This document shows positions 34,416-49,100 of a DNA stretch of 64,000 nt, piece after piece. The DNA is from Nectonema munidae (Eukaryota > Nematomorpha > Nectonematoida > Nectonematidae). A program made the translations under genes and the position numbers. Each line of letters begins with the position of its first letter. Within the stretch, counting starts at the first letter, position 1. The DNA lies in the NCBI GenBank assembly GCA_030549495.1, contig JAUIRK010000991.1:186001-250000 (forward strand). Reading direction: 5' to 3'. Under the pieces are notes generated by a model. The model did not search any database, was not told the DNA's origin, and saw only the letters and a program-made list of their open reading frames with translations.

Positions 34416-36151
34416 CAGTCAATTCCATTTATAACGAATTTCGCTTATAACAAAAGAATTATTCAGTCCCTAGAAAGAATACCTTGTTTTGTATATAACG
34501 AATTTTTTAACAAATAATTTTCAAAAAGTTCAATAAATTTTAATAAATAGTTTTCTTATCTTTTTTTAAAATGCCTAAATTTTAAATATTATTTTAACAA
34601 TAAAAAATATATAAATTTAAAATAATAAGTATACAAAAATATTTTTATTATTTTTTTCTAGTTTTTTTTATTTTTAATTAAAATGGACTACATTAACAAT
34701 AAAAGGAAAAGTTTAACTTTAAAAAAGAAAGCAGAAATAATAGAAGCTGTGGAAGAAAACAAGAATTATAAAAAATGTGAAATTTCAAAACGTTTTTCTA
34801 TTTCTCCTTCATCTTTGTCTACAATTCTTAGAGATAAAGAAAAAATCTTGAATTTATATTACTCAGGCTTCGTTTCAAGCAAATCTAAGAGACTGAAAAA
34901 CTTGAATGTGAGTGAATTAGATGGAAAGTTGTTGGAATCGTTTGTTAATGTAAGATCCCAAAATTTACCTATAAATGGGGTGATTCTACAGACTTTGCAA
35001 AAAGTTTGCAATTGCAATGGGAATGTTCTTCTTCTTGTATTTCAAGATGGAAAAATAGACACAATATTTCTTTCAAACAAATTACAGGATAAGCAGCTTC
35101 AGTTAACCCAGCTGTAGTTTCTGATTGGAAACTCATTAACGGTCATAGGTAAAAGTCGAAACCCCAAGTGTTATAAAAACATTAAAAACTCCCATTAAAC
35201 TATGCGTACAATACAAAAGCATGGATGACAGGAAAAATTTTTCAAGATTGGATAACAAAGTTTGATCGAAAAATGGGGAAAGAAAAAAGAAGTCATATTG
35301 TTTATGGATAATTGCACTGCTCATAAATCTTTGACTGATTTGAAAGCTGTTAAAATATCTTATTTTCCACCAAACACAACTCCAACCCTGTGAGAATTTA
35401 ATATAATAAGAAATTATTATAAAAAATTTGAAATCTAAGTACAGAAAAAAACTTTTACAAAGAGTTTTGGATTTTTATGAGCTTAAAAAAAGTTTTGAGT
35501 TCACTCTTTTTGATGCAATGTTGATGTTAAAATTTGCTTGGAATAATATGGTAAGTGAAAATACAATCAAAAAATGTTTTTCTCAGTGTTGATTTGTGTT
35601 TCAAGATGAAGGTAGTGAAAATATTAATATAGAGTATGATAATCAAAATCAAAGAAATTGAAAAATGTCTGATGGAAGCACTTCAAATTGTGAAGAGATG
35701 AATAAACTAATAGAGTTTAATTTAGTGGACGAAAATATAAATTTTGAAGATGTAATTAATGTTGACACAAATTTAGTTGCTTCTGATGTCAATAACATCT
35801 TGCTGGAAAAAATATGGTTTCTGACGAAGATGTAAACGAAAAAGATGAATCAGACCATGAACAAAACTTAGTCACTAAAGCTGAAGCCAGAGGAGCACTT
35901 GAAAAACCTCATTTATTTTGTTCTCAGCGCAAAATAGAAGACACCATGTTGCTAAAAAGCGAACAATTTTTATTGAACTCAAGCTCGGCAAAACAAACAA
36001 AAATAGAAGATTATTTTACAAAAAATTAATGTATGAAAATAAACTTAATTATTACCTTTAGTTTAGATTTATTTCTAATTTTAAAAATTTTTTACGATAT
36101 AATGAAATATTGTTAAGGTACCGTCAAATTCCTTATAACCGGTTTTAGCTG
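34416..36151 (+). mobile_element. Tigger/pogo DNA transposon (Tigger B), both ends present
   Basis: The terminal repeats CAGTCAATTCCATTTATAAC and, on the right in + orientation, TTATAACCGGTTTTAGCTG are imperfect inverses, each flanked by TA (34414-34415 and 36152-36153). The transposase starts at ATG 34683: KSLTLKKKAEIIEAVEENK and SISPSSLSTILRDKEKI are the first CENP-B-type helix-turn-helix. Later frames give AWMTGKIFQDWITKFDRKMG (35217 on), LFMDNCTAHKS with a catalytic Asp, YFPPNTTP, VLDFYELKKSFEF and NMVSENTIKKCFSQC. It ends in QTKIEDYFTKN at 36029. Several frame changes and stops mean it is inactive. The length of 1736 bp is close to a complete small Tigger. Confidence 0.92.
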
Positions 36152-36154
36152 TAT

Positions 36155-37090
36155 ATTGATTTCCAAAGATGCACAAAATCTAAATTATTAAAGACTAACT
36201 CTTCCTTCAGGCGTCGACTAAAGTAGTAAAATGAATCTTTGAGCATACGTAACCACATTTAAAAAGAAAGATGCCGTGAGTTCGCTAAAAACATAACAAC
36301 GCGTTCAGCAAAATCCAAGCATCCACTATGGATTCCGTATATGCATAGTTAAATTCAGCTATCACAATAAAATCACCTTAAATCACATTTTATGCATACC
36401 CCTTATCCAAATCTATATAAAAACATCTCTAATAATCCTTGTTTGTGGGGCATATATAGAAATAAAGGTGCAGACTAGGTGCCTAAATCCAACTCTACAT
36501 CAATAATTTTAGTTACAACTAACTATTTTAAGCGTTATTCCAAGGTCTGCATATCCTTCATCATCTCCACTGACATTTTTTGCAAGTGCTTAACTTATAT
36601 ATACTATCTTGAAGACATACAATATCAACTTTGCTACCGACCATTATTTAACTACTTCTTCAAATCTTCCAGCTCTTCATAGATTCAAAGAAACAGCCCT
36701 AAATTTTGAAAATTTCAAACTTTTTCCTCGCATAGGCCGTTCAAGTTATCCGAATGAAACTTTTAACTAAACATATTAGATTTTTTATAGGGAAATGCAA
36801 TAGCATTCATTCATGAGTAAATCTCGTTGATGTCTACAACGACGAAATTATTTTTATATAGTCAGTCATTTTAAATAAAGACCTTATGGTAAGCGACAGG
36901 GAAGATGCTTAAAATTTCTTGAGATGAATTTTTGAAATTTTATAATTCCGTAATATCTAAGAATCGTTTCAGGAATTAAGCTATGGACAAATTTTCGCGC
37001 TTTCGATTGTTTAATCAACAATTTGATGCTATCATTTGTAAATCACATGCTTCTTTATGTGTGTTATAGAAAATATAATATAGCACTTAC
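36155..37090. other. Spacer, probably NCLN intron
   Basis: No repeat is recognised. A short plus frame (36479-36682) is unassigned. By position it is the intron between the exon at 37091-37144 and a last NCLN exon that I did not find. Confidence 0.3.
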
Positions 37091-37144
37091 GTGTATACCG
37101 TTATGACGCCTTTAATGTTATCATAAAAAACGAACTCAGGTTCT
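37091..37144 (-). CDS. NCLN: NCLN exon i
   Basis: The reading is (R)EPEFVFYDNIKGVITVYT, matching DPEFVFYDQLKQVMNAYRV of nicalin. Acceptor tttttatag, donor GTAAGT, so a further exon coding for the membrane anchor is expected downstream. Confidence 0.85.
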
Positions 37145-40100
37145 CTATAAAAAAATAGAAAAAATTGTCAGTAAAAAGTACGTAAAAATTTAAGAGCAAA
37201 GAAGTTAAAAGAATACGCCTAAACACATTAAAGTTGATTTAAAATTACAGTTGAAGAATATTGATACGTTTTTAGGGACACTTTGGATAATAGACCGTAT
37301 GCTTATATAAGTGTCTTTATTGTATCGGGCAAATCAATAGAAAATACAGAGATTATTTCTGTATCAAAAATAGAGTTTAATTTCTCAGTGCTAAATAACA
37401 ATAAATCGTTACAATTTTTAAAAAATTTTTAATCTATATTCTATAGTTACGTTTTGAGCGACTATTATACATGTAAATTAAAGCGTGTATATTTCCTAAA
37501 TATCCTCATCTATAATAATTTCTACTGCAGGGCTCGTTTCATATTAGATGGTAAAAAATAGTAATAAACAAATAATTAAGTGCCCAATCATTTATATGAA
37601 TTACATTTTAGACAATCGCAAAAACACATAACTAAACAGCACCAAATATCTTATCAAAAATTTGACAAATAAATCTCACCTTTTATCAGATCTAAAGGAG
37701 AAAACTTTGAAGTCAGGTATATAAGTTCTGAAATAGTGAACAAGGGACTTAACAACACTTCCGTCCTTTTGCATGTATTGCACAGAGCGAGGCTTTGAAG
37801 TCAGAAAACGCATCCAAGAATTAATGTGATCTTCACTAATAGGCTTAAGAAAATTGTAAAATTATTGCAAGGAAATAAAAAAAATGCATTTCAAAAGCGT
37901 GAGACATCGTTTTACTTTCATAACGTTTGCTATTTATAAAGAGCATCAAGAATGCTGAACAGTCCAATTTTTACTGATTTTGAAATTCCAATTTCTATGT
38001 AAAATACGTTACGGTGTGAGCAATTCAATTTTGTTCATAAGAAAGCTCGCTATAACTAGATTCCTGGGAGAACTATAAGTTAACGTATTATTAAGTTTGT
38101 CATTTGTAAAATAAAAAGATCCTTTGTATTTTTCAAATGTTTACAAAATATTTTTAAAGGTTGGGTTTTAATTTTATTAAGATTTCAAGTACTCTCAACT
38201 CTATCTTAAAAGAGAAAGAGAAATGGTTGCAGCCTGATGTAGCGCTTTCAATTCCAAGGTCAAAATTTCGATCTTCTGAATTTAAAGACGTAGGAATCAT
38301 AATTTTGAGCGGTTTAAAAAGAGGAAAAATGAAAACACTCCATTCTCACAATAAGTTTTAAGTTGAAAAACTAACAAGCTTGCCCGCAGTAGATATACGA
38401 ACACAGCTTTGGATGGAAGGATTCAGACAAAAAATATGGTATCGCGAATTAACATGATGAAAATGCGTTCCTATATATACTAATTTACTCAATGCTCATT
38501 ATTTACAAAGAAGGCTTCGAACGTTGCTTTGTGGATATAAACCCTGTAGTCTTCTATATCGATAATTACTACTGTTATATGTTACACAGTAATTTTATAT
38601 TTTTTGTAATGTTTTACACACAATAGCTTTAACTTGTCATAGAGGAAAAGACAATAAAGAAGATATAACAGCATTAGTTGGTGCCAACATGAAAGAAAGT
38701 GAAAAAAATTTGGTTCAGCAAAATCTAAAAAATCTCTAAATAAATAAGATAATTGAAATTCTTAGGGAAACAGAGAGCTAGTTTTGTTGAACAGGAAGCA
38801 ACACTCTCTGGTTTGAAAAATCAAAATATTTAGATAAACTTACGACCATTTGTGAAATAAAAGATGAAGCGTTCTTTGTATAATTCAAGGATTCAACGCT
38901 CAAATTGTAGACTGTAAATAAAATTGCTTCAAAAATAAGTTTAGTGTTAGTTGCAATCGATTCGAGGGAATATCTAAAATAAAAACAAACTACTTATTAA
39001 AAATGCTTATATAAACCAGACTTTTAGATCGCCGATAAACTAATACAATTTTTCACCGAATACTGTAAAGTAAGAGATTTTTGCAAGGAATTTAATTTCG
39101 AGAATTAATTTCTAGAGTTTCAGTTTTAAATATCAAATTTTTTATACCATTTAAGCTCTTTGATATATAAAATAATAAATCATTGTAGCTTCGATGTTAA
39201 GTGCTCAATAAGTGAAAAAACCAACTTTTTAGGCTAAATATCTACAATTTAGGAAATATTTATTCGCGGATTTGTTTTTGAACATTAATTAACAAAATTT
39301 TGCTTTCGCCAAATTATACTCACAGTATCAAAAAGTTGATATTGTAATATAAAAAAATATATTTTGTAATAAAAAAACATTTCGTATGAAGATGCGGATT
39401 CTGAAAAACAGAATTCTTAGCAAACTGCATTTTTATAAAATAACCTATATGAAGACCGGATTTTTGATGAATTCACACAATTTCATTTTTCTAATCATTT
39501 GAGTTCATTCTTCATTTTTCTGTTTTTTATATACGCTTTTTATATTTTCTCATTCATACTCGCTTGATCTTCTACACAAGTTTTCATATCTTCAACTCAT
39601 TCACTAACCTACGTACCTTTCCTTGTTCACTTTTCTCAATTACTTCTAATCTTCACTTCTTCTTTTCTCACTCCATACATACCATATTTTTTTGTGTAGC
39701 ATCAAGTGTATAATTCATGTCAATTAAGCATAAGCTATATTAATTAGCAATGCTCATATTCTTTGAGTCTTTGACTATTAGGCTATAAGTAATAGGGTAA
39801 TATCAGTAATTTGGCGGCACTAATTTTGTTTCGAAAAAGTAAAGAGTTTGTTTTAAAGAAAATATGTGAAAAGTATAAGAGAAAAGTCCAAAAGTTCTAC
39901 AATAAATTGAAACCAACTAGTAAAACAAAAATGTTAAATTCAAGATATGTTGATCTGTTATAGGTTAGTAAGCAGAAGTTAAAAATTGGTTAAAAGCCGC
40001 TATAAAACTTAACCAGCGTTATGATTAATCAACATCCGAACTTTTTTTTGAATATTCCATAGTGTTTCATAATTTCATATATATTTCAGGCAATGATATA

Positions 40101-43100
40101 ATGCACTTGTAGAGCCTTCATTTTTTAGCAATAAAAAATTCAAAAAATAAGTTTTTTTAATTTAGACTAGATATTTTGATTTTATTTTTCTACAATTGAT
40201 AGATTGATTCGTCGGGTTGAAAATACTTTATTAGTTTATCTTTTTTTGCTTTTTGTTTTTATAATAATTTAACTATCTGTCTAATTTAACTTTACCTTCC
40301 GTTAACATTAAAAAATAGGATACCCCAGAAGGAATGATGTATTTCAAACATATCCAGATAAACCAGAAGGATATTTTATTGAGTCCTGACGCAATTCGGT
40401 TTGTATATGTTTGTCTTATTTGGTAAAAAAAGTTTGCCTTTGGTCATAAACTCATTAATTGAGGGAATGAGTTTAGAACAACTCAACGGTATGTGTACTC
40501 AATTAGAAGGCTAATTTGAAAAAAGTACCCTTTGTAAGTATGTGTCCAAATCAAAATTAATGTCTATTTAACGAACTTAAATTGGATTCTTAAATATAAA
40601 TAAGTTTTATCATAGATATCATTTTATGTAGACTGTTGTGCTTACCTACTTTCTTCAAAAAGAAGTTCCTTTGAGTAGATTATGATACAAAAGAAAATAA
40701 GAGGCTAAATACCTTGTGTCAAACATGGACGTTCTTTCAGGGATAAAAGCGTTGCCAAAATGTGAGAGGGTGAAGGCAGGAAACTTCTTTAAGCTGTAGC
40801 GCTCGTGCTCCCAAGCTCTGAAATCATCTGCTAGGTTTATTTTTTTGTGGATCATGTTAACAAGTTTACTTGAATTTGATCCATGATAAAGAGATGATAG
40901 ATCTTTCAAATTCTGCAAAAAAAAAGAAATGAAGACATAAATTATAAATCATTTTTATAAAAAATTTCTGCAATTATGCTATTTTTATGTGATACGTATT
41001 ACTAGAACATTTATACTTAACAAAGTATAGAATAAATTCTGAGATTATTTTAATGCCAAAATAACGTCAATCTAAATTAAAATTTCCGATATAAAACTTA
41101 GATATAAGGTGTATGTTTGCAGGGCCGGCCTTAGGCCACTGCAACCTATGCGGCAGCAGTGGGCCCCGCGCTTCTTATTTTTCAGTTTGATAATATATTG
41201 TGATTTCGCTAAATGCAAAGTAAAGTTACTTTGATCGTCATTTTGTGTTGATGAAAAAGTAATAAAACAAATCCCTTTTCTTTTTTTCAAAATCTTATTT
41301 CTCACTTTTAATCTTTTTTCCTACCCACACTGGGCCTCGCGCAATCCATTTTGCATAGGGCGCCGCGAACACTAGGACGGGCCCTGTATGTTTGTAGGTT
41401 GAATTGCAAGCAGCTAACAAATTCAATTAGCGTTATCATACACGCCTAACAAATCCAAGACCGCTTTCCACCTTTTTGATTAGTCGGATGCAGTTAGAAA
41501 CTCCCATTGTTGGTAATCTTCTATTAAACGCACAAACATTTACCTTATATATATAACTCAATGCAAGCACTCAATCATTTAAAATTTAGACATCAAAAAA
41601 TATCCTTTGACAGTATTGGAATTAGAGGATGTTTTTTAGTGATTTGTTTCGTTTTTTTCAGTAAATTTGAGAATCTTCACTATTTTATCGTCTTTCATTA
41701 AATTATTATAACAAATATGATATAAATTTTATCGGATCTGAATAAGATAAGAAAGATTTAGATGATGCATGGGCAACCTACAGCTAACAGGGCAAATCCG
41801 GCCCACGAAGGCTTTTCATCCGCCCGAAGAGACCTTTGATTAAAAACGCTTTCTCTAAAATCATAGATTTTGGAAGAAAAAAATGTCACTAATTGGAAGT
41901 ACTCATAAATGTGAGCACCTGTTTACGAAAATGAAATATACAAAATGGATCAATAATAAGCCTCTACCATTTCACCAAATATTAAGACACTGGCAAAGAA
42001 ACAACAAGTCCAAATTTCGCATCAGAATGAGGTTTTGTTTTCATTTGACATTATAAAATTAATACACTGTGCGTTTCACTAAATTGTTTTTAATAAATAA
42101 TTTTGCTTTTACTATTTTTGTTTTCATAACCTTTCTATATAAAGCAAACCATGGGCAGATTGGTAAATTAAAAAAACAGTAGTTTAATTAGTGTGTATAT
42201 GTTTAGTGTATATAAAAGTATAAGTGCGTTTGCGTACAAATTTTGTAAATCTATAATTAGAGCTGCTGGCCCTTACCAGGCTTTGAAAAGATAATCTGGC
42301 CCACATCTGAACAAGGTTGCCAATGCATGATTTAAATGAAGCATGAAGATCTCGGCATAGAGAGAAGAATCGTATTTAAACATTTTAATTCTTGGACCAC
42401 ATTCGATGTCAGTCTTAAGTAATGCGTCTTCTTATTCAGATTCGTTTTTATCAACGAGGTTAAAAACAAGATAATAAAACTATTATTTATTTTTTTATTA
42501 TAATTTTACATTATTAAATAATAATTAAAAATACTATTGAATATAAACAATTTATAACTGTTTTAAATTTAGATATAGATTAATAACAAAGAAATTAATA
42601 ATCAAAACTGAATTACATAAAGGCTAAATTAATTCTCAACCATGTTTGATTTTGGAGGAGCCAAGTCAGAAAAAGTCCATGTCTCAAGTTCTTAAATATA
42701 ACTCCCTGATTTTTCCAAGATTTCCATGACTGTGTTTGTCAAAATTGCTTGACAAGATTCCTCAACAACTACTGATATTTCATTTAAATTTTTCATTTAC
42801 ATAAAGGTTTTGCATTTTTATATTTGAGCTAAAGTTTTGTGCTCACTTAAATTCAAGAAAAATCCTTGGAAGGATGGAAAATACAAGCAAAACCTTAAAA
42901 GTACTAAACCTATACCCTAATCTGGAAGAGAGAAAAAATTTATTGATATTACAAAAAAATGAAAGTAACTAAAACAAATTTGAAAATCTGTTAGAGGCAG
43001 AATACATTTCACTGTAGAATAAGATACCTTAAAAATAATATGATAATTCAAAAATCTTGAAAAGTGGGAATGTATTTTCAAAAGTTAAAAGGTATTACTG

Positions 43101-46100
43101 AAAATGAAGCAGCATCATAGTGCATGTAAATATGAACTAATCTGAAATACTATCATTTCAATTGCTCTACGTTGGTCTGCAATCACCTATCAAAGTCAAT
43201 CTTTCAATTTTAATCATTTTGCATTTAGAGCAGTTATCTGTGTTCTTTCCATTGCTTTACGTTCTTCGATGGATTATGGATAGCAATTACATACGCATCT
43301 AAACATCTTATAAAATACCCGGGCCATTGCACAGAATTCCCTCACCTTATTCCCTCACTTCTCCATGATTTTTCTAAAAAAACGACATTTTATCAAAATT
43401 CCCTGATTTCCAGGTTGGCTGGAGAGCATGCAAGTGCCTATAAAATGAACATACATTATGGTTGGATTTAGTAATATAAGTATAAAAGTTACGTTGAAAA
43501 ACTTAAACATTTCAGATGAATTCTTTGGAGGTTTAGAAACGTGAAAATTTAATTCGTCGTTAAATGCGAGAGAGTCCAGACAAAGGACAAAGGAAACCGT
43601 AGAAAGTAAACTATTATCTAAAATACAAAATGAAAATATTGATAGATACACTTTTTACTTTAATTTCCCCCATTTTTATTTTAAGTTCGTCCTTTTTCAC
43701 TTAAAGTTTGCCATTTTTGTTTTCCAATTAAAACATGGACCTACTTAGTTAGGTATAGATATTTATATTGAAATATCAGGAAAAATTAAAAAATATCAGA
43801 TATAAATTTAATTAATTAAATACATGATAACAAAAAGAATTCATACAGACCAGAGACTACACTTAGTTGAAAACTTTATTAAAAGCTATCGAAAGATAAT
43901 AAATTTAGAAATTCAAAAAAGTATCATAAAAGAAAACAAAAACTTGGTTGGTAAAGAAGGTACTATCTGGAAAGTTGTGACCGATTCTACAAATAAAAAA
44001 ATGTTCTGTTTCAAATCTGGCGCGATATTTTATTCTAAATCAAAAATTATATTAAAATCACCTTTATCAGATTTCCATGTTATGATTGATGAAAAAATAT
44101 TCAGACAAATTCTGAAGCAAAGCGTGTTTTGAATGATGATACACGGACTCTTTCATTTGATGACCTTACAAAATTATTGCTTCAACAATATCAAGAAGTA
44201 TTTTAGGAAATAATACATTTCGTTTGGATAATCTAATGGAATCAACTGGGGAGTCAATATTTTCCCCAATACAATGTCAAAAACAAATTCAAAGAAATTT
44301 TACGATTTCTTAGGTTTGATCAAATATCTTAAAGAAAATCAAAAATCGAAAATGATGTGTTTCTTTGTTCAGAATAAAATTATAGAAAACATCTTATGTA
44401 CTATACCCAAATATCACTGTAGATGAAGTTATTACCCAGTAAAACAAGATGTAACTTATTCATTCAGTTTATGGCAAACAAAACAGATAAATATGGCATA
44501 CATTTTTGGTTAGCTTGTGATGGTTTTTCGAAAATGATTTATTAATAATTACAAAAAATGTAAAAGTTTTAGGGTGATTTTGTCTGAAGTAAATCCAAAC
44601 CGGCTTCGGCAATACTGCCTTCTTCGTTCAAAAAAACAAAAACGCTAAAAAGAAAAAACTTACTATTACGTTTTTTGTAATTTTTAATAAATTGTTCAAA
44701 TATCGGTTATAACGCCACCATGAATTTTATATTTATCAAATATATAGTAAATAGCCGGTGCTGTGGTCGTTTCTGGCTTCGCTCAAAACATAGGATCAGT
44801 AGAGTGTATTGGTTTCGACAAATCAGATACACCCATCCCATTGAGATATATCAGACTGTGCAAACAATTTTTGAATAAACAATTACGTCCATTTTTAGTA
44901 CAATAGTTTATATCTTGATTTTTTTTAATGAGACTTCGAGCTATTAGAAATTATAAAGAGGCCCCACGCCGAAAATTTTTACAAAATTTGTGAAATGCTC
45001 AACGAGAGAACAAAATCATTCATATATGATAGATCACTACTCAACGGATGTATTTAGTCCCTCCTTATTGCCATTTACCATGTATTGAAACCGATGGTGA
45101 CAGTTGCCGTTTATATCGCTAGATATGCTATACTCTAACCCAGTGAAGGTTTTATACCATGACTAAAAATTATCTTTGTGAACCTTTAGGGAAACACAAT
45201 TTTTGGTCGAGCCGATTCTATATTTGGTGTTCGAAGGTAAAAAGTGTTTTTGTCTTCTAAAGACCATATAGAAAGGGATGTATTAGAAGACTCATTGGTA
45301 ATAAAGTTAGACCTCATTGATCAAAAGCTAAAAGAAAATTTTTTTAAGCCTCTCATCTCACTAATTGTCGACAAGCCTAGTTCATATCAAATGAATTCGT
45401 TACGTGGATTGATTACTCTGTACTGAAGTGCATCGTTGCTTACAATTAAATTTTAAAATATTTAGCAACGAAATGTTACCAAGCTTCATTAGTAACACAG
45501 AAAACAAAGAATCATCTTAAATAATCTTCATATTCTACCTACACACATGTTCAATCAGTAAAGTAAATTGTTTGAAAATAATTTTGTATAAGTAAGAGTT
45601 GCTGCTTGTTTATAAAACATGTATGATGATCGCATTATAGAATGTAATGATCATTCGAATACATGATAATTTAAGATAAGAGAATAAAAGAAGGAATGTA
45701 AACTTTCGAATCAATCAAACATCTGCTCTGAAATTCCTATCAAACATATTTTACAGACGATGCGTGAGAGCTATATAATAATAATAATCCATTTTCAATA
45801 TTGACACAATAAGTAAGCAATGTTTATCACAGTGTCTCCTCCTTGTAGTATTTTTGAGCAAACACATGTTGATGATCCACTAGATTTTCTCATCTTCTGT
45901 CACAGTTATTCTATTTCTCTTTCTGTCTCCTCTGTTTTTCTCTTCCGCTTTCTCTGCTAAAACTCAATCATTCACTCAAGCTCTCTTCTTTCATTCAAGC
46001 CCTCTTCTCTTGTAAATACTGCTCTCTATCTCATTCAGCTCTCTTCTCTCCAGTGACGTAGCTAGGCTGGGCATGATTCAATCGTTACAATTTTATATCA

Positions 46101-49100
46101 ATGAATATTGTTAGACTCGCGCTAAGAATTTTTTTTCAACAAAAGTCACTTAATCTTTATCACGTTTGTTACATTTTTTAACATTTGAAAACTTTAATTT
46201 TTTCAAGTCAAGAAATTTTTTTCAATAGTTATTTGGGAATGAATATTTTGACTAGATATTCAGTTTAAAAGCAAGAATACTGTATTTGTTTAATATTTGA
46301 GCAGAGATATTTTTCATAATGTTCGATTGTTAAATTTTATAAGTAACACTGTATAATTAATTAAATAATTTTTTTTAAGAAAATGCCTCCTATTATTTTG
46401 AAATTATTCTGAGAACAGACGGTTCCATTTTAAAATAGTGAAAATTATTTTATAACTTCATTTTATACCCTTGCCCCTGAATCAATCACAGTTTTTCATA
46501 TAAACATCGCAGGGTGTCTAGTAGACTCTTTGCCTTCATACTACATCCACTCATATAAAACTATCCAAGATTCAGTTATTTGTTTTCAGTTGTTTTCTCT
46601 ATGAATCAAATATCCTTTCATCAATTCCTGTAATGTGCCTGGTAGACTACTTCATTTTCAAATGAAAAGCCTATTCCACCCCCCCCCCCCGCAACAATTT
46701 TGGATTTTTTTAAACTAGTGTATATTCTGCAAATTTAATTAAAATATTTTCGCTGGAAGTATAGTATTTAAATTCACCAAATTTGTAAAAAAATATAAAG
46801 TAGTCTTATAAATTTAGGACTTTAGGTATGCGCTGTATACACTCTTTTAAAGGATTGCTTGAGTATTTGGTCTCCCGTGGTATTTCCAGACCACTAATTT
46901 TGAAAATTGCAACAAAAAAATTTCGCCCCCCAATAATTTCGAGGATGTGCGCCCCTGAAGTAAACATGATATTACAGAATCGAATTTCAAACATAATCTT
47001 ATACACTCTCAAAAAAGACCACACTATGATGACGAAGAAACAAGTTGTTTCAAAGAGAGTTCTCGTTTATTTCCCAAGATTTTCGCAAAAAAAGAAAGTT
47101 TGTCCGAGATTGTATCAAAACTTGTATGCGTCGATCTTTTTTCTATTCATTCAATAACGAAAACTGAATTTATTAGAAGATCGTTGTAGGAAAGAGGTTT
47201 TAAATCACCACAAAATGGCAGCGATGTTATGAAACTAGTTCATGAAGAATATAAAATTGTCAAAAAAATTATAAAAGTAAAAATAAAATCTACACTTGAC
47301 AAAAATGAAAAGTTCTGTTTCACTCAATGAATTTTCTCCATTAAGTAATAAAAGATACTTCACTCTCAATTGCATTCAAGTCAAAGTGAGTTTTTTAATT
47401 TGGGAATGATAAGAATTAAAGGGTCTTTCACTGCTGAAAACACACTAGAAAAAACTAAGCAAAAAATGGAGGAATTTGACACCAACCTTCAAGATCACAT
47501 TATTACTTTTTTAATAACAGGTGGGGCAAGTTTGACGATTAAACTAGCTAGAATGAGCGGAGTTTTACATCATCAAATATGTTATGCTCGTACAATACAT
47601 TCAGTCAGCCGTTTGTGATGTGTTGTACAAAGAAAATAGAAATGTGGAGACTTCAGCTCATTCTTCTGCAGAAAGTAGTGATGAAGACGAATTTGAATAC
47701 GAAAATGATGCTTTTAATTTTGATTTAGACGATCAAGCAGTTTGAATGAAAAGCTTGAAATATCAATTAAAGTAGATTGTGTCCAAAAAATGAAATGGTT
47801 TCAAATATTGGTGAGATTTGACATTTTTCAATAAATTTGAAATTTAGTGATTCGTCATTATAATTTTTTTTTAATTTTTTGGTTTAATTAAAAATTTAAA
47901 AAATTCCGAGAAATCTCGATGCATATTTTTTTCAACGAGAAATCTCGATTCGAGATATAAAATATGACCTATTAAAGTCTACTCACGCTCTACTAAATAA
48001 AGGGTTGCATCTTTGACTGTGTCATTTATTTTTTATAAAAATTAATCGAACCTGTCAAAAAACTATCAAAACTGTCAATCAATGTCAATTGAGTATACGC
48101 CTCTCACGACCTTTAGTTATCTAGTTATTTGGGTGGTTAGCTTTTGTTTATGGGAAATTTCAACCTATTCGATACCTAAATCATTTTTCATTTTAGATAC
48201 GATTGAGGTTACCTTTTAAATGTGGGTGCCCAGGTAAATTCAAAAAATTATCATCTTTCGTAAGTTAGTTAGGATTAGGAAATACAAATAAGATGAAAAT
48301 TAGTGCATATTTATTTCAGTGTCTAACATAATTAAACATTAACATTTCACAAAAAAGTTCTTACTTTAAAAAATCCTATAATTCCTGCATCAAGTAAGAA
48401 AAGTATTGGTTTTCCGAGATACAATGCATTTAGATCACGTGAATATGAAAGATTATTTTATAAAACAGCAGTATTTTTATTTAAGTCTCTTAGATTTTTA
48501 TCCACTAAGAAAAGGATAATTCAGCCACAACACTTTATATCAAATCTCCTTTTATGAATACAATTAAGAAGATTACACGCTCTGTCGAAGGGCATTAAAA
48601 AGAGGTTGACTTCATTGCCATCTAAGGGCTAAGCTTGTATGTTTAGGGTTACACTGCTAAGCCAGCATATGTTTGTTCAGGAAATTAAATGGCTTGATGA
48701 AGAGAAAGGAAGTACAAGAACATTATGCGTCTTAGCACTTCAACTAGGAAGTATGGATACAACACAATACTCTACTTCACGAAATAGATATATCTTCCTC
48801 TGTTCATTGACACCATGAGCTTTACTGACTATAGAGTGATAGTAAATACATTTTTCTAATTCAATATAATTCCCATCATGATAGTTAAGGTCTATTATCA
48901 AAATGTCATCAAGGCCGTGGTTTCTTGTCCTCTTATAATCCCTTTTCTCATCCGTATGTCGTTAGCAACAATGAAAGTTCCCCATATAGAAGAGATGATC
49001 ACTTTATAAAAATATAAGTTTCAATTCACACCAACTGGTAATAGCTCTGACCAAATTACGAAAAGGAATACATGTTATTTGAAAGTTAGCTTGTTTGTGT

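Noticed and set aside
38161-38720. Formin-like or other host gene on the plus strand
   Set aside because: A few phrases looked suggestive, but there is no continuous frame, no splice support and no firm motif.
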